In this document: piece after piece, positions 33,151-44,177 of the stretch
Layout: every line of letters begins with the position of its first letter
How positions within the stretch are numbered: the first letter of the stretch is position 1
Origin: Fodinibius roseus
Lineage (GTDB): Bacteria; Bacteroidota; Rhodothermia; Balneolales; Balneolaceae
NCBI RefSeq assembly: GCF_900129315.1
Contig: NZ_FQUS01000011.1
Location: 109,987-173,986, forward strand
Reading direction: 5' to 3'
DNA: 64,000 nucleotides
Program-made: the position numbers and the translations under genes
The notes under the pieces: generated by a model
Database searches by the model: none
Told to the model about the DNA's origin: nothing
What the model saw: the letters and a program-made list of their open reading frames with translations, nothing else

Positions 33151-34680
33151 ATGTCGATATACTATCAAATTGTTAAATGGTTAAAAGACAAGGGGTTCGA
33201 GCTGGGAGAGGCCCATCCTTTGGCCAGGAATAATTATGTGCCCCGGCTGGTGGGGAATACGGCTGCGTTTATTGTCGTGGCATTGCTGGTCCTGGAGCGG
33301 GGATGGTCTGCCTGGTATTTCCCGTTCATGATATATTTCTTTTTGATTCATCCCCAGCTTGTGCTGTTAGCTTCAAAGGTGGTGCCGGGAACAAAAAAAA
33401 TTGAGATTGGAGCGATGATGATTGACTCCTTCATCATGGGATTATGGATACCCTATATCAACTTTTTCCTGTGGGGTTCCTTTTCGTTCTTGTTGGCAAA
33501 CATTATCACGCACGGCATTATCGGCGGTTTTCGCCAGATATTGAAGGCCCAGCTGCCATTTATCATGGGAATTATATTAGGGATCGGCATGACGGGGGTT
33601 ACATTGGAACCCGACGCTCCTTTTTATATAGAAGCTACCTCCATGATATTGCTGTTACTTTATATGATTAACCTTGGCGGAACGTTTTATGAACAGAATA
33701 TTCGTATTAAAAAGCTTAGCAATAACCTCGGGGAAAAGAATAATGCGTTGAACGAAACGATAGCGGAGCTGAAATCGGCGAGGGAAGAGCTGGTGGAGAA
33801 GGCCCACAAGGCGGGGATGGCGGACCTGGCGACGGGGGTTCTGCACAATATCGGCAATGTATTGAACAGCGTGAACATCTCCGCCACCCAGATCAAAGAG
33901 ACCCTGTCCCGCTCCAAATTCCCGCAGTTCAGGCAGGCCAACGAGCTGCTGGCTGAGCACAGGGACGACCTGGAAGCCTTTCTGCTGGAGGACCCGCGGG
34001 GCCTGCAGCTGCTGAACTACTACCTGAAGCTGGAAGATCCCCTGGGAGAGGAGCGCGAGCAGCTGAAAGCTCACAGCGAGCGGCTGACTGAGAAGGTGCA
34101 GCTGATGACCGAGGTGATCGATGCCCAGCAGGATGTGGCGCGGGTGGTCCGCATCAAAGAGGAGTTTCAGCTGGAGGAGGTGGTCGAAGATACGCTGATG
34201 CTGCAGTCGGGCACGATCGAGCGCGACAGCCTGGAGATCGTCAAAGACTTCGCCGATACCGCGAAGGTGGTGGCCCAGAAGAGCAAGCTGGTCCATATCC
34301 TGATCAACCTGCTGCAGAACGCGAAGGATGCGATGTCGGGGATGGATGCCGGGCAGAAGCGGATCCGGATACGCACCTACGGGGAGGGGGAGGAGGTGTG
34401 CCTGTCGGTCTCCGACAACGGGGAGGGAATCAGGGAGGAACACCTGAAGAAGATCTTTGCCCACGGGTTTACGACCAGGGAAAAGGGGCATGGGTACGGG
34501 CTGCACACCTGTGCCAACTATATGTCGGAAATGGAGGGCGGCATCCGGGCGGAAAGCGAGGGTAAAGGCAAGGGGGCGACTTTTATCCTGACGTTTCCAC
34601 CAGCGGGACAAAAGGAAAGAAAAACGGGCTTTGAAGACTCCATGCCACCCGGGAACTCCCCCGGGCAGGCAAATGATTGA
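33151..34680 (+). CDS. MASE2-type sensor histidine kinase, second copy
   Basis: 509 residues, same layout as the gene before: MASE2-like sensor (NYVPRLVGNTAAFIVVALLVLERGW, MMIDSFIMGLWI), coiled coil, DHp GMADLATGVLHNIGNVLNS, HATPase HILINLLQNAKDAMSG. The sensor halves are clearly diverged (roughly half the residues differ), whereas the kinase halves are ~99% identical at DNA level. A short extra C-terminal tail (KERKTGFEDSMPPGNSPG) follows. ATG at 33151 is 4 bases after the preceding stop. The two are tandem paralogues kept alike by recombination or very recent partial duplication. Confidence 0.88.
   Translation: MSIYYQIVKWLKDKGFELGEAHPLARNNYVPRLVGNTAAFIVVALLVLERGWSAWYFPFMIYFFLIHPQLVLLASKVVPGTKKIEIGAMMIDSFIMGLWIPYINFFLWGSFSFLLANIITHGIIGGFRQILKAQLPFIMGIILGIGMTGVTLEPDAPFYIEATSMILLLLYMINLGGTFYEQNIRIKKLSNNLGEKNNALNETIAELKSAREELVEKAHKAGMADLATGVLHNIGNVLNSVNISATQIKETLSRSKFPQFRQANELLAEHRDDLEAFLLEDPRGLQLLNYYLKLEDPLGEEREQLKAHSERLTEKVQLMTEVIDAQQDVARVVRIKEEFQLEEVVEDTLMLQSGTIERDSLEIVKDFADTAKVVAQKSKLVHILINLLQNAKDAMSGMDAGQKRIRIRTYGEGEEVCLSVSDNGEGIREEHLKKIFAHGFTTREKGHGYGLHTCANYMSEMEGGIRAESEGKGKGATFILTFPPAGQKERKTGFEDSMPPGNSPGQAND
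33739..34611 (+). repeat. Near-identical kinase module, copy 2
   Basis: Partner of 32262-33134. Differences seen include GAG/GAA, ATA/GTA, GTT/GTC, GCA/GCG, GAG/GGG and GGG/GGA positions. Confidence 0.9.
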
Positions 34681-34927
34681 GCCCTGGAATATCATTCCCG
34701 AAGGACTGAATGTCATGCAAAAGTATATAGCCTTGTAATATTTTTTGTATATTTATTGTAATAATATTGTAGTTATATCATTTCACACTATTCTTAATAG
34801 TGGTTCTATTTTTAGGAAAGTTTCTTTTTTAAAGTTTTCTCAATCATAACCGATAACAACAGAAGAGGCCGGGGCAAGGACTCCTGTAATGCCGGGGCCG
34901 GGTTAAGCATAAATCATACGTTCAGCT

Positions 34928-36685
34928 ATGGAATACAAACAAAAGATTTTATTAGTGGATGATAATGAAGCCATCCATGAAGATATTGAATCAATACTTG
35001 TTAAGAGCAGGAGTGATGCTGATGCTGAATTACAGGAAATGACCAATGAGCTTTTTGGCACTTCGTCATCCGGCGGCGGAGAGGTGGTCGCGGACATAAG
35101 TTATGAGATTGACCACGCTTATCAGGGAGAAGAAGCCATTGAGATGGTCAAAGAGGCGGATGAGAGCGGCGAGCCGTACCCGCTGGTTTTTATGGATGTC
35201 CGCATGCCGCCCGGTATCGATGGTATCCAGACGATCAAAGAGATCTGGAAAGATCACCCTTATACGGAGATGGTTATCTGTACTGCTTATTCCGATTATT
35301 CCTGGGATGAGATTGTTCGCAACCTGGGCAGTACGGATAAATTGCTGTTTATGAAAAAGCCTTTCGATGCTACAGCCCTGAAGCAGACCGCCCTGTCGCT
35401 TATTACGAAGTGGAAGCTCCAGCAGGAATCCATTGCGTATACTGAAAAACTTGAAGAAGAAGTGCAGGAGCGAACAAAAGAGCTTAACAAGCTGCTTAAA
35501 GAGTACAAGAAGATGAAGGATAAGGCCGTGGAAGCTTCCGAAGCCAAAAGTGCTTTCCTGGCGAATATGAGTCATGAAATTCGAACGCCCATGAATGGCG
35601 TTATCGGAATGAACGACCTGCTGCTGGAAACGGAGTTGAACAGTGAGCAGCGCGAATTGTCCCGGATGGTTAAAACAAGCGCCAAATCACTGTTGCGGGT
35701 CATAAATGACATTCTGGATTTTTCCAAAATGGAAGCCGGCAAACTCGAAATCGAGGAAGTACCCTTTGAAATAAAGGATATTATGGAGGAAGTCGTCCAT
35801 ATACTCTCGTTTTCATCAGAACGTGATAATATCGAGATCAGTTACACGATTGATGATGAGGTCACCGAATCGCTAATCGGCGATCCGACGAGGATACGGC
35901 AGATTCTCGTGAACTACGGGAGTAATGCTATTAAGTTTACGGAAAAGGGAGAGGTTACATTTGAAGTTTCAGAGCTTGAGTCTGACAATGAGGATCATCT
36001 GATTCAATTTTCTGTCACGGATACGGGAATGGGGATACCGGAAGAAAAACAGTCCGGAATTTTTAAATCGTTTGCGCAGGCTGATTCCACCACCACCCGG
36101 GAATACGGGGGAACCGGTCTCGGGTTGGCCATATGCCGGCAGTTGGCAAAGCTCATGAATGGAGATGTAGGGGTGGAAAGTGAAGTAGGCGAAGGGTCAA
36201 CCTTCTGGGTTAATTTACCCCTGAAAAATTATGAAGGCAACGGGAGCGAGAAAGACAGCGGGAACCGGGATGCTGCTGAGAATACGAAACCTCGCATGCG
36301 AAAGCACAGAATTTTGGTGGCAGAGGATAACAAGATCAATCAAATGGTGGCCAGAAAGATTCTCGAGAGAGAAGGGTTTGAAGTTGATATTGTTGAAAAG
36401 GGGACGGATGCCGTAAAAGCGGTGGAGGAAAACGACTATGCGTTTGTACTCATGGATATACAAATGCCTGAAATGGACGGGTATGAAGCGACTTCGATCA
36501 TCCGGGAAGCCGAGGAGGTAAGCGGGAAGCATATTCCCATTATTGCATTGACCGCCTCCGCCCTGGAAAAGGACCGGGAGTTATGCCTTGAGGCAGGAAT
36601 GGATGATTATGTTTCCAAACCGGTTGATAAAGAAGACTTGATCAGGGCATTGAAAGAAGCGGCACGTACGAACTACAACTTTTAA
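34928..36685 (+). CDS. Hybrid receiver-kinase-receiver protein
   Basis: 585 residues, no membrane segment, so cytoplasmic. N-terminal receiver ([17 protein letters not shown], phospho-Asp in [14 protein letters not shown], conserved Lys in FMKKPFD); coiled coil; HisKA with [18 protein letters not shown]; HATPase with [37 protein letters not shown]; then a second receiver ([44 protein letters not shown]). The N-terminal receiver is atypically large, with an insertion between the DD and the phospho-Asp. It lies between the MASE2 kinases and the propeller kinases and may collect signals from them. No DNA-binding domain. Confidence 0.9.
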   Translation: MEYKQKILLVDDNEAIHEDIESILVKSRSDADAELQEMTNELFGTSSSGGGEVVADISYEIDHAYQGEEAIEMVKEADESGEPYPLVFMDVRMPPGIDGIQTIKEIWKDHPYTEMVICTAYSDYSWDEIVRNLGSTDKLLFMKKPFDATALKQTALSLITKWKLQQESIAYTEKLEEEVQERTKELNKLLKEYKKMKDKAVEASEAKSAFLANMSHEIRTPMNGVIGMNDLLLETELNSEQRELSRMVKTSAKSLLRVINDILDFSKMEAGKLEIEEVPFEIKDIMEEVVHILSFSSERDNIEISYTIDDEVTESLIGDPTRIRQILVNYGSNAIKFTEKGEVTFEVSELESDNEDHLIQFSVTDTGMGIPEEKQSGIFKSFAQADSTTTREYGGTGLGLAICRQLAKLMNGDVGVESEVGEGSTFWVNLPLKNYEGNGSEKDSGNRDAAENTKPRMRKHRILVAEDNKINQMVARKILEREGFEVDIVEKGTDAVKAVEENDYAFVLMDIQMPEMDGYEATSIIREAEEVSGKHIPIIALTASALEKDRELCLEAGMDDYVSKPVDKEDLIRALKEAARTNYNF

Positions 36686-36715
36686 GATCGATTAAATTTG
36701 ATTTGCGTTGGAATT

Positions 36716-39700
36716 ATGAAAATGACATCCATCCGCTCTTTTTTAGAGTTCCTGGCGGACTTCTTTTTTTTGAGTATTACGATTATTCATAAACGATTGA
36801 TTAAAGTTTTAGGCTTCACGGCCGCTTTCCTCTTTTTCCTGTGTATATCCCAGGGTTATTCTCAGGAGCATTCGTTCCAGTTTAAGCACCTGGGACTTGA
36901 TGAGGGACTTTCCCAATCTTCGGTGCCTTCAATTATCCAGGACGATGAGGGATTTATGTGGTTCGGGACTACGGGGGGATTAAATCGTTATGACGGACAT
37001 GAAATGACGGTTTACCGGCGGGATTTAGTCGACAATAATAGTTTGAGTGATAAGCATATTGCCGACATGTGCAAAGATACGGAGGGGAATCTCTGGATTG
37101 CGACGGGAAACGGGCTTTCTTTTTTTAACATAGGGGAAGAGCGGTTCAAACGCTATTTCGCAGAGGATCGACCGGGAAGCGTCAGCGCTAATGTTATTCA
37201 TGCCACTCACTGTGATACGGATGGTACGGTCTGGGTTGCGACCAAAAATGGACTAAATAAGCTTGTAGACAAGGATGAAGGGGGCTTTGTCCGCCTGGCC
37301 GTGGTAGATGGAGAAAATAATTTTCAGGAGGTATACCGGGATTCAACCGGCCGATTGTGGGCAGGCACGTTCGGAGAAGGCCTTTATTACCTGGACCGGG
37401 AGGGACAGCTGGCGCACAGCCAGATAACGGGTTTGAACAATAAGAAGATCACCACTATTCATGACGGTGAGGCCGGTTATTTATGGGTTGGTACGAATAA
37501 CGGTCTGTACCGGATAAACCCGGAACGCAATAAGGCAACGCTCTACCAATATGAAGCTGATAATCCCGCCTCTTTAAGTGAAAATACGGTTAATGTTGTG
37601 TATCGGGACAGCCAGTCCAATGTATGGGTCGGTACCGGGGATGGTTTGAACCTCTATCACCCGGAAACAGACGAGTTTACCCGGTTTAAGGCTGATCCCA
37701 GGGATGATCAAAGCATCAGTTCCAATCAAATACACAGTCTCTTTGAGGACAGGCACAACACGCTGTGGATCGGTACGTGGTCGGCCGGACTCAATAAATT
37801 CAGTTACCATCAGAAAGACATACAATATTATTTTCACGATCCGGAAAGCGGAAACAGTTTAAGCGGTAACAATATCTGGGACTTCTTGCAGGATAATGAT
37901 GGTCAAAATATCTGGATAGGTACCGATGAAGGGTTAAACAGGTTCAACCGGGATACAGGAAAGTTTGAATACTTCCTCAATGAGCCGGGTGATGACCACT
38001 CCTTGAGCAGCAATCGTATTTTTAACATAGCGCAAGATCGATCGGGGGATCTTTGGCTGGCAACGAGCCGGGGGGTTAATAAGCTCAATCCAGAAAGCGG
38101 AGACGTGGATCGCTACCTGCACAAAGCCAATGATCCCAATACCATCAGCTATAATTCGTTATGGAGCCTGGCTATTGATTCTTCGGGCTGTATTTGGATT
38201 GCCACCACGAGCCGGGGCCTCGATGTGATGGACCCTGAAACAGAAACATTCACTCATTATCGTCATGATTCTGACGACCCGAAAAGCATAAGCTCCTCTT
38301 TTGTTACTGAAATTTATATAGACAGCAAGAGTAACATCTGGGTCGGCACCCGGCAGGGACTGAACCTGTATCAGCCCGAAAGGGACAATTTCAAGCAGTT
38401 TGCCTACACGGCCGGGAATCCCCATAGCCTTGGGAACAGTTCGGTATTGGACATCCACGAAGATTCGAAGGGGAGACTTTGGGTGGGTACGACCATGGGA
38501 GCGAATGTGCTTGATATCGAATCTCATAACGTCCTGCACTATTTTTCCAGAAAAAACGGCTTGCCCGATGATATTGTTTACGCTATAACCGAGGACCATG
38601 AAGCATCCGTTTACCTGGGGACAACGCGCGGGCTTGCAGTGTGGAATTCGGAGACGGAAACATTTAGCATTTTCGACAAAAGAGACGGCCTGCAGGGGAA
38701 TGAGTTTAATGCCGGCGCCGCCTTAACTTCGTCGGCCGGGAAAGTTTATATGGGTGGGACCAATGGATTCAATACTTTTTTTCCCGGTGATCTTACCGGG
38801 AATCCCAATGTGCCGCCGGTCGTTATAACGGATTTTCAACTTTTTAACACTTCGGTACCTGTTCATGGAAACAGGGAGGAAAAGGGAGAGAACAGAGATA
38901 TTTTAGAGCAATCGATCACCCATACCGATACGCTTACCCTTTCCTATTCCGATAACGTGATATCTTTTGAATTTGCAGCACTGAACTTTACAATTCCTGA
39001 AAAAAACCAGTATGCCTATAAATTAGAGGGATTTGATGAAACCTGGAACTATATCGGCAACCGGAATTTCGTTACTTATACTCATCTTGATCCCGGCGAA
39101 TACACGTTTAGGGTTAAAGCGGCCAACAACGATGGTGTTTGGAATGAAGAGGGAACCTCTCTGGCTCTGATGATCACACCCCCCTTCTGGCAGACAAGCT
39201 GGTTTTATCTGCTGGGCATACTATTAGCAGGCGGAACTGTTGTGCTGGGCTACCGGTGGAAACTCAGAAGCATTCATCAGCAAAATGAACAGCTCGAGCA
39301 GGAGGTGGAGTCCCGGACCTCCGAATTGTATGAGAAGAACAAGCATTTGAAAGAAGCCCTGAAAGAGCTCAGGGAAACGAGATCCCAGCTGGTTGAGAAA
39401 GCCCACAAGGCCGGAATGGCGGATATCGCAACCGGCGTGCTACACAATGTGGGCAATATATTGAATAGTGTTAATACTTCTGTCTCGATGATCCGGGAAA
39501 CATCGAAGAAGTCGAAACTGGCCAACCTTTACGAGGCTAATAATCTTCTTGAAAAACATATGGATCAGATCGAGGAGTTTATTCTTGAAACCCCTAAAGG
39601 GAAAAAACTGCTCTCTTATTACTTGAAACTGGAGGAGCCTCTCAGAAAAGAGCAAAAAGAGATACTGGATCAATCCAGGCGTCTCAACAAAAAAATCGAT

Positions 39701-40255
39701 TTAATCAGTGATGTGATCACAGCCCAGCAAAATTATGCCGGTTCTGCCATGGAAGCTGACCAGATGTCGCTTGAAGAAATGATTGATGATGCATTAAGCC
39801 TTCAATCCGCTACCATTGAACGTCATAAACTGACAGTCAGGAAAGAAATAAACTCCGTGGATCCCATTATAGCTCATCGTACACAGCTGATTCATATCCT
39901 GATTAATATATTCAAGAATGCCAAGGAGGCTATAATAAAGAAAGCGCCGCCGGAGAAGATGATTTCCATTAAAGTCTGGCAGCAGCAGGATGAGGTATTT
40001 CTTTCTGTATCCGATAACGGAGGCGGAATTAAAGAAGAAAACATGGATAAAATCTTTACCCAGGGGTTTACCACAAAAAAAAGCGGCCATGGATTCGGGC
40101 TGCATAGCTGTGCCAACTATATGCGCAGCATGGGCGGTCAAATAAAAGTGGAAAGCGAAGAAGAGGGGGCCACTTTTACCTTGATATTTCCCACTACTTA
40201 TAAGAAAAGACTTAATCAAAGTGAAACGCTCAGGGCTTTTCAACATGAAAACTGA
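36716..40255 (+). CDS. Two-component propeller sensor kinase 1
   Basis: About 1180 residues from ATG 36716 (an earlier TTG at 36698 is less likely). Signal/anchor helix, then Reg_prop beta-propeller repeats (about residues 50-720; motifs DDEGFMWFGTTGGLNRYD, GNLWIATGNGL, NVWVGTGDGLNLY, TLWIGTWSAGLNKF) making two seven-bladed rings. Then a Y_Y_Y domain (about 760-825), one membrane helix (TSWFYLLGILLAGGTVVLGY), coiled coil, and the same kinase core as the upstream genes (KAGMADIATGVLHNVGNILNS; HILINIFKNAKEA). Unlike classical hybrid two-component systems of Bacteroidota it lacks the receiver and AraC regions. Senses an extracellular ligand, perhaps a polysaccharide, by family resemblance. Confidence 0.88.
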   Translation: MKMTSIRSFLEFLADFFFLSITIIHKRLIKVLGFTAAFLFFLCISQGYSQEHSFQFKHLGLDEGLSQSSVPSIIQDDEGFMWFGTTGGLNRYDGHEMTVYRRDLVDNNSLSDKHIADMCKDTEGNLWIATGNGLSFFNIGEERFKRYFAEDRPGSVSANVIHATHCDTDGTVWVATKNGLNKLVDKDEGGFVRLAVVDGENNFQEVYRDSTGRLWAGTFGEGLYYLDREGQLAHSQITGLNNKKITTIHDGEAGYLWVGTNNGLYRINPERNKATLYQYEADNPASLSENTVNVVYRDSQSNVWVGTGDGLNLYHPETDEFTRFKADPRDDQSISSNQIHSLFEDRHNTLWIGTWSAGLNKFSYHQKDIQYYFHDPESGNSLSGNNIWDFLQDNDGQNIWIGTDEGLNRFNRDTGKFEYFLNEPGDDHSLSSNRIFNIAQDRSGDLWLATSRGVNKLNPESGDVDRYLHKANDPNTISYNSLWSLAIDSSGCIWIATTSRGLDVMDPETETFTHYRHDSDDPKSISSSFVTEIYIDSKSNIWVGTRQGLNLYQPERDNFKQFAYTAGNPHSLGNSSVLDIHEDSKGRLWVGTTMGANVLDIESHNVLHYFSRKNGLPDDIVYAITEDHEASVYLGTTRGLAVWNSETETFSIFDKRDGLQGNEFNAGAALTSSAGKVYMGGTNGFNTFFPGDLTGNPNVPPVVITDFQLFNTSVPVHGNREEKGENRDILEQSITHTDTLTLSYSDNVISFEFAALNFTIPEKNQYAYKLEGFDETWNYIGNRNFVTYTHLDPGEYTFRVKAANNDGVWNEEGTSLALMITPPFWQTSWFYLLGILLAGGTVVLGYRWKLRSIHQQNEQLEQEVESRTSELYEKNKHLKEALKELRETRSQLVEKAHKAGMADIATGVLHNVGNILNSVNTSVSMIRETSKKSKLANLYEANNLLEKHMDQIEEFILETPKGKKLLSYYLKLEEPLRKEQKEILDQSRRLNKKIDLISDVITAQQNYAGSAMEADQMSLEEMIDDALSLQSATIERHKLTVRKEINSVDPIIAHRTQLIHILINIFKNAKEAIIKKAPPEKMISIKVWQQQDEVFLSVSDNGGGIKEENMDKIFTQGFTTKKSGHGFGLHSCANYMRSMGGQIKVESEEEGATFTLIFPTTYKKRLNQSETLRAFQHEN

Positions 40256-40493
40256 ACCCCAGCATGGTTTATAAACAAATGAAGTCCTTACGTATTCGCA
40301 ACTGTTCACGCCGGTTTTTTCTTTTTTTTGGAGGCATATTTTTCTATATCTGCAGGCCGTGGATAACAACCCATGCCGAATCTCCAGGGGGTCCGGGGTG
40401 GTCTTATTCGCAATCCCGGATGGGTGCCGGTAACGTTCGGCCCTGTCCGGATCACTTCGGCAAACGGAAAATGGTCCACAAGGGTAATACTGA

Positions 40494-43400
40494 ATGAAGA
40501 CATTACATTCACATAAAATAGTATTTTCCTGCTTCCTGTGGGTACTCCTTTCGTTGTCTGTGACTGTAGAAACAAAAGGACAGGGGGCAATGGACATGCA
40601 GTTTCATCATTTGACCCCGGAGGACGGTCTCTCTCAGAGTTCGGTATACAGCATCCTTCAGGATAGCGAAGGATACATGTGGTTTGCAACCCAGGATGGA
40701 TTAAACAAATATAACGGCTATGAATTTACGGTCTATTCCTATGATCCCGATGACCCGTACAGTCTCAGCTTGAACGAGGTCCGGACTCTTTATGAAGATA
40801 GCAGGGGAAATGTATGGGTGGGTACGTTGGGGAGAGGGCTAAATCTCTATGACCGGGAGCGTGATCGTTTCATCCGTTTCACGGGAGATATCAATAGATC
40901 GCAAGAAACCCTGAGTGATAATTCGATATGGGCGGTGTATGAGGACAGCAGGGAGAATTTCTGGGTTGGGACAAGCTGGGGATTGAACCTCATGAAAAGA
41001 GAGGGAGAGATAAATGAGGATTATCTGACTAAAGTTACTCATTATATTAACCGGAACGATGATCCGCAGAGCATTAGTTCGAACAACATTACGGCTGTCT
41101 TTGAGGATAGCCGGGAGAATTTGTGGATAGGAACGGAAGAGGGATTGAATATCCTGGACCGGGAAACAGGAAAGTTTAAACGGTATCTGCACGATTCCGG
41201 GGATCCCCACAGTATTGGCGCCAACCATATTACCACACTCTATGAAGACCGTACAGGAACATTATGGGTAGGTACTCTGGGCGGCGGGTTAAACTCTTAC
41301 GACTACGAAAGCGACCGGTTTTACCGGTATACCCATGATGCGGACAGGCCCAACAGCATTGCAGAAAATGCTATCCATGTAATACAGGAAGGCAGCGACG
41401 GCAGGCTTTGGGTGGGTACGAGCAACCAGGGATTAAGTATATTTGACCGGACAAGCGAAGAATTTCGAAATTATAAGTATGATAAAACCGATCCGCGCAG
41501 TCTCAATAATAACGCGATCAACAGCCTCTACAAGAGTAGGGATAACACCATGTGGGTTGGGACTTTTACGGGGGGAATAAACTTTGTTGACAAGAGCAGT
41601 AAAAAAATTGAACACTATCAAAATAACCCGAATTCAGCTTCCAGCCTCAGCAACAATTCCGTACGCAGTTTCATGGAGACTTCAACGGGTGAATTTTTGG
41701 TGGGCACCGACGGGGGAGGGCTTAATTTTTTTGACCGGCGGACAGGGAAATTTTCGAGTCTGAAACATGACCCCGATAACCGCAACAGCATTCCCTCGGA
41801 CGTTATTCTGAGTATGGAAAGCCATCGGGAGGAGGGCAAGATCTGGCTGGGAACTTACAACGGGGGACTCAGCCTGTTTGACGTGGAGAATCAGCGCTTT
41901 ACGCATTATCAGCATGATCCGGATGATGAACACAGCCTGAGCAGTGATAATGTATACCAGCTTTACACGGATCAAAAAGACCGGTTGTGGATCGCAACGA
42001 ACGGCGGGGGGGTAAACATGCTGGAACCGGGGGCCGAAAAGTTTATCCGGTATATGGAAAACTCCGAAGACTCGACAAGCATCGATAACAACGACATCAG
42101 AAGTTTTTATGAGGACAGCAAGGGGAATCTGTGGATTGGCTCTTATGGGGGACGTCTTACGAAATACGAAGAGGAAAGGGAAAAGTTTACTTTTTATGAC
42201 ATAAACACCGGGGATTTGTACAGCAGTGTTATTCACTGCATGCACGAAGACTCTGAGAATAGATTCTGGCTGGGTACGCGGGGGGGCGGGTTAAAGCTTT
42301 TTGACCGGGAAACCCACAACGTTACGACCTATTCAAAAAAAGAGGGCCTGCAGAGTAATATAGTCAACGGAATCCTTGAGGATAATCATGGCAATTTATG
42401 GATAAGCACCAACGGCGGAATTTCTCAATTTGATCCCGAATCTGAACATTTTATCAATTTTGGTATGGAAAACGGCTTGCAAAGCCGGGAGTTCAATGCC
42501 GGGGCTTATTACAAGGATCGAGAGGGATATATGTATTTCGGAGGGGTCAAGGGGTTCAACCTGTTTCATCCGGACAGCGTTACGTTGAATACGAGCGTCG
42601 CTCCCATAGTACTTACCGATTTTATGCTGTTCAACCAGCCGGTACCCATAGGCGGCGATTCTCCGCTGAAGAAACATATCAGTCAAACCGATCGCCTGGT
42701 GCTGTCCCACGACCAGACGGTCATTACGTTCGAATATACGGCTTTGGAATATAGTCCGTTGCAGGGGATGCAGTTTGCCTATAAGCTGGAAGGTTTCGAT
42801 AGTAAATGGCACTACGTAGGAGATACCAGGTCTGCCACGTACACCAACCTTGATCCGGGAGAATATGAATTCAAAATAAAAGCGGCCAACAGCGATGGAA
42901 TATGGGGCGAAGAGACTTCTGCACTTACGTTGGCCATAGCCCCGCCTTTTTGGCGAACAACCTGGTTTTATATAGTATCGATACTGTTTTTAGCCTCCGT
43001 CATTTATGGAGGTTACCGCTACAGGGTACGCAGTATAAGAGCGCAGAACCGGCGGCTGGGACGAATTATAGCTAAACGAACGTCGGAACTGGATGAGAAA
43101 AATTCTGAACTTGCCGGTAAAAACGAACATTTGGAAGAACTTCTCGAGGAGCTGAAAGAAACCCGGGGTGAACTGGTTAAAAAAGCCCATAAAGCCGGCA
43201 TGGCGGATCTGGCCACGGGTATTTTGCATAATGTGGGGAATATCCTGAACAGCGTCAATACGTCGGCTTCACTGATCGAAGATACCTTGCGAGATTCAAA
43301 GTTAAAGAGGCTGTCGCAGGCGAATACTATTCTGCGCAAGCATATTGGCCGGATTGATGAGTTTGTTGCCAACAACCCAAAAGGAAAGGAATTAATGCAC

Positions 43401-44060
43401 TATTACTTAAAATTAGAGGCGCCGCTCAACGAAGAGAGGAGGAAAGTGCTTAAACAGTCGGAACGGCTGAATGAAAAGATCAAGCTTATTAATGATGTTG
43501 TTGCCGCTCAACAGAGTTATGCCGGGGCTCAAATGGATGCCGGCCAGCTCTCTTTCGCTGAGATGATTGATGAGGCGCTGGCCCTCCAGGCCGGCTCGAT
43601 CGACCGCTATGAGCTGACCATTCACAAGGAATTGGAACCGGTGGATCCGATTGTCGCCCAACATTCCAAGCTGGTGCATGTGCTTGTAAACCTGATCAAG
43701 AATGCGAGGGAAGCATTGGATGATGTGCCGCGAGAGCAAAGGAAAATTACCATTAAAACCTGGCAGGATGCGGAGAATGTATATCTTTCTATTTCCGATA
43801 ATGGAGTTGGCATTCGCAAAGTGCATCTGAATAAGATTTTCACCCAGGGTTTTACGACCAAAACGAGCGGTCATGGATTCGGTCTGCACAGCAGCGCCAA
43901 TTATATATCTGAAATGGGTGGGAAAATAGCGGTGAAAAGTGACGGAGAAGGAGCGGGCACTACGTTTACGATCACTTTTCCACGCCAGAAGCAAAGCGGG
44001 TCCCCCGGCGCCTCACAGGAAGGATCAAAAGAAAATGAGAAGGACTATCATTCTTTTTGA
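40494..44060 (+). CDS. Two-component propeller sensor kinase 2
   Basis: 1188 residues, paralogue of the preceding gene: signal peptide (IVFSCFLWVLLSLSVTVET), Reg_prop repeats (DSEGYMWFATQDGLNKYN, NVWVGTLGRGLNLYD, TLWVGTLGGGLNSYD, NLWISTNGGISQFD), Y_Y_Y domain (ALEYSPLQGMQFAYKLEGFD), membrane helix (TTWFYIVSILFLASVIYGGY), coiled coil, kinase core KAGMADLATGILHNVGNILNS with HVLVNLIKNAREALDD and VSISDNGVG-type boxes. No receiver or DNA-binding region. It is 238 bases after the previous gene; a 77-codon frame in between is probably not a gene. It closes the five-gene sensor block. Sensor sequence differs markedly from its neighbour, so a different ligand is likely. Confidence 0.88.
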   Translation: MKTLHSHKIVFSCFLWVLLSLSVTVETKGQGAMDMQFHHLTPEDGLSQSSVYSILQDSEGYMWFATQDGLNKYNGYEFTVYSYDPDDPYSLSLNEVRTLYEDSRGNVWVGTLGRGLNLYDRERDRFIRFTGDINRSQETLSDNSIWAVYEDSRENFWVGTSWGLNLMKREGEINEDYLTKVTHYINRNDDPQSISSNNITAVFEDSRENLWIGTEEGLNILDRETGKFKRYLHDSGDPHSIGANHITTLYEDRTGTLWVGTLGGGLNSYDYESDRFYRYTHDADRPNSIAENAIHVIQEGSDGRLWVGTSNQGLSIFDRTSEEFRNYKYDKTDPRSLNNNAINSLYKSRDNTMWVGTFTGGINFVDKSSKKIEHYQNNPNSASSLSNNSVRSFMETSTGEFLVGTDGGGLNFFDRRTGKFSSLKHDPDNRNSIPSDVILSMESHREEGKIWLGTYNGGLSLFDVENQRFTHYQHDPDDEHSLSSDNVYQLYTDQKDRLWIATNGGGVNMLEPGAEKFIRYMENSEDSTSIDNNDIRSFYEDSKGNLWIGSYGGRLTKYEEEREKFTFYDINTGDLYSSVIHCMHEDSENRFWLGTRGGGLKLFDRETHNVTTYSKKEGLQSNIVNGILEDNHGNLWISTNGGISQFDPESEHFINFGMENGLQSREFNAGAYYKDREGYMYFGGVKGFNLFHPDSVTLNTSVAPIVLTDFMLFNQPVPIGGDSPLKKHISQTDRLVLSHDQTVITFEYTALEYSPLQGMQFAYKLEGFDSKWHYVGDTRSATYTNLDPGEYEFKIKAANSDGIWGEETSALTLAIAPPFWRTTWFYIVSILFLASVIYGGYRYRVRSIRAQNRRLGRIIAKRTSELDEKNSELAGKNEHLEELLEELKETRGELVKKAHKAGMADLATGILHNVGNILNSVNTSASLIEDTLRDSKLKRLSQANTILRKHIGRIDEFVANNPKGKELMHYYLKLEAPLNEERRKVLKQSERLNEKIKLINDVVAAQQSYAGAQMDAGQLSFAEMIDEALALQAGSIDRYELTIHKELEPVDPIVAQHSKLVHVLVNLIKNAREALDDVPREQRKITIKTWQDAENVYLSISDNGVGIRKVHLNKIFTQGFTTKTSGHGFGLHSSANYISEMGGKIAVKSDGEGAGTTFTITFPRQKQSGSPGASQEGSKENEKDYHSF

Positions 44061-44177
44061 GGTCATGGAATAAAGTACAGCTCTCTCCCGTATCGCGCTC
44101 GATTGCTATCACAGGGAACTGTGAGCATGACTGACTCAGGGCTTGCAGGCGGAAACGCGGAAACTAAACGCCCTGTA

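Noticed and set aside
33655..34716. 353-codon minus-strand frame and its twin at 32205-33029
   Set aside because: Both lie opposite the duplicated kinase cores and are alike only because the cores are.
40264..40497. 77-codon frame between the two propeller kinases
   Set aside because: It has a hydrophobic start but no family; it overlaps the start of the next gene. Not enough support.
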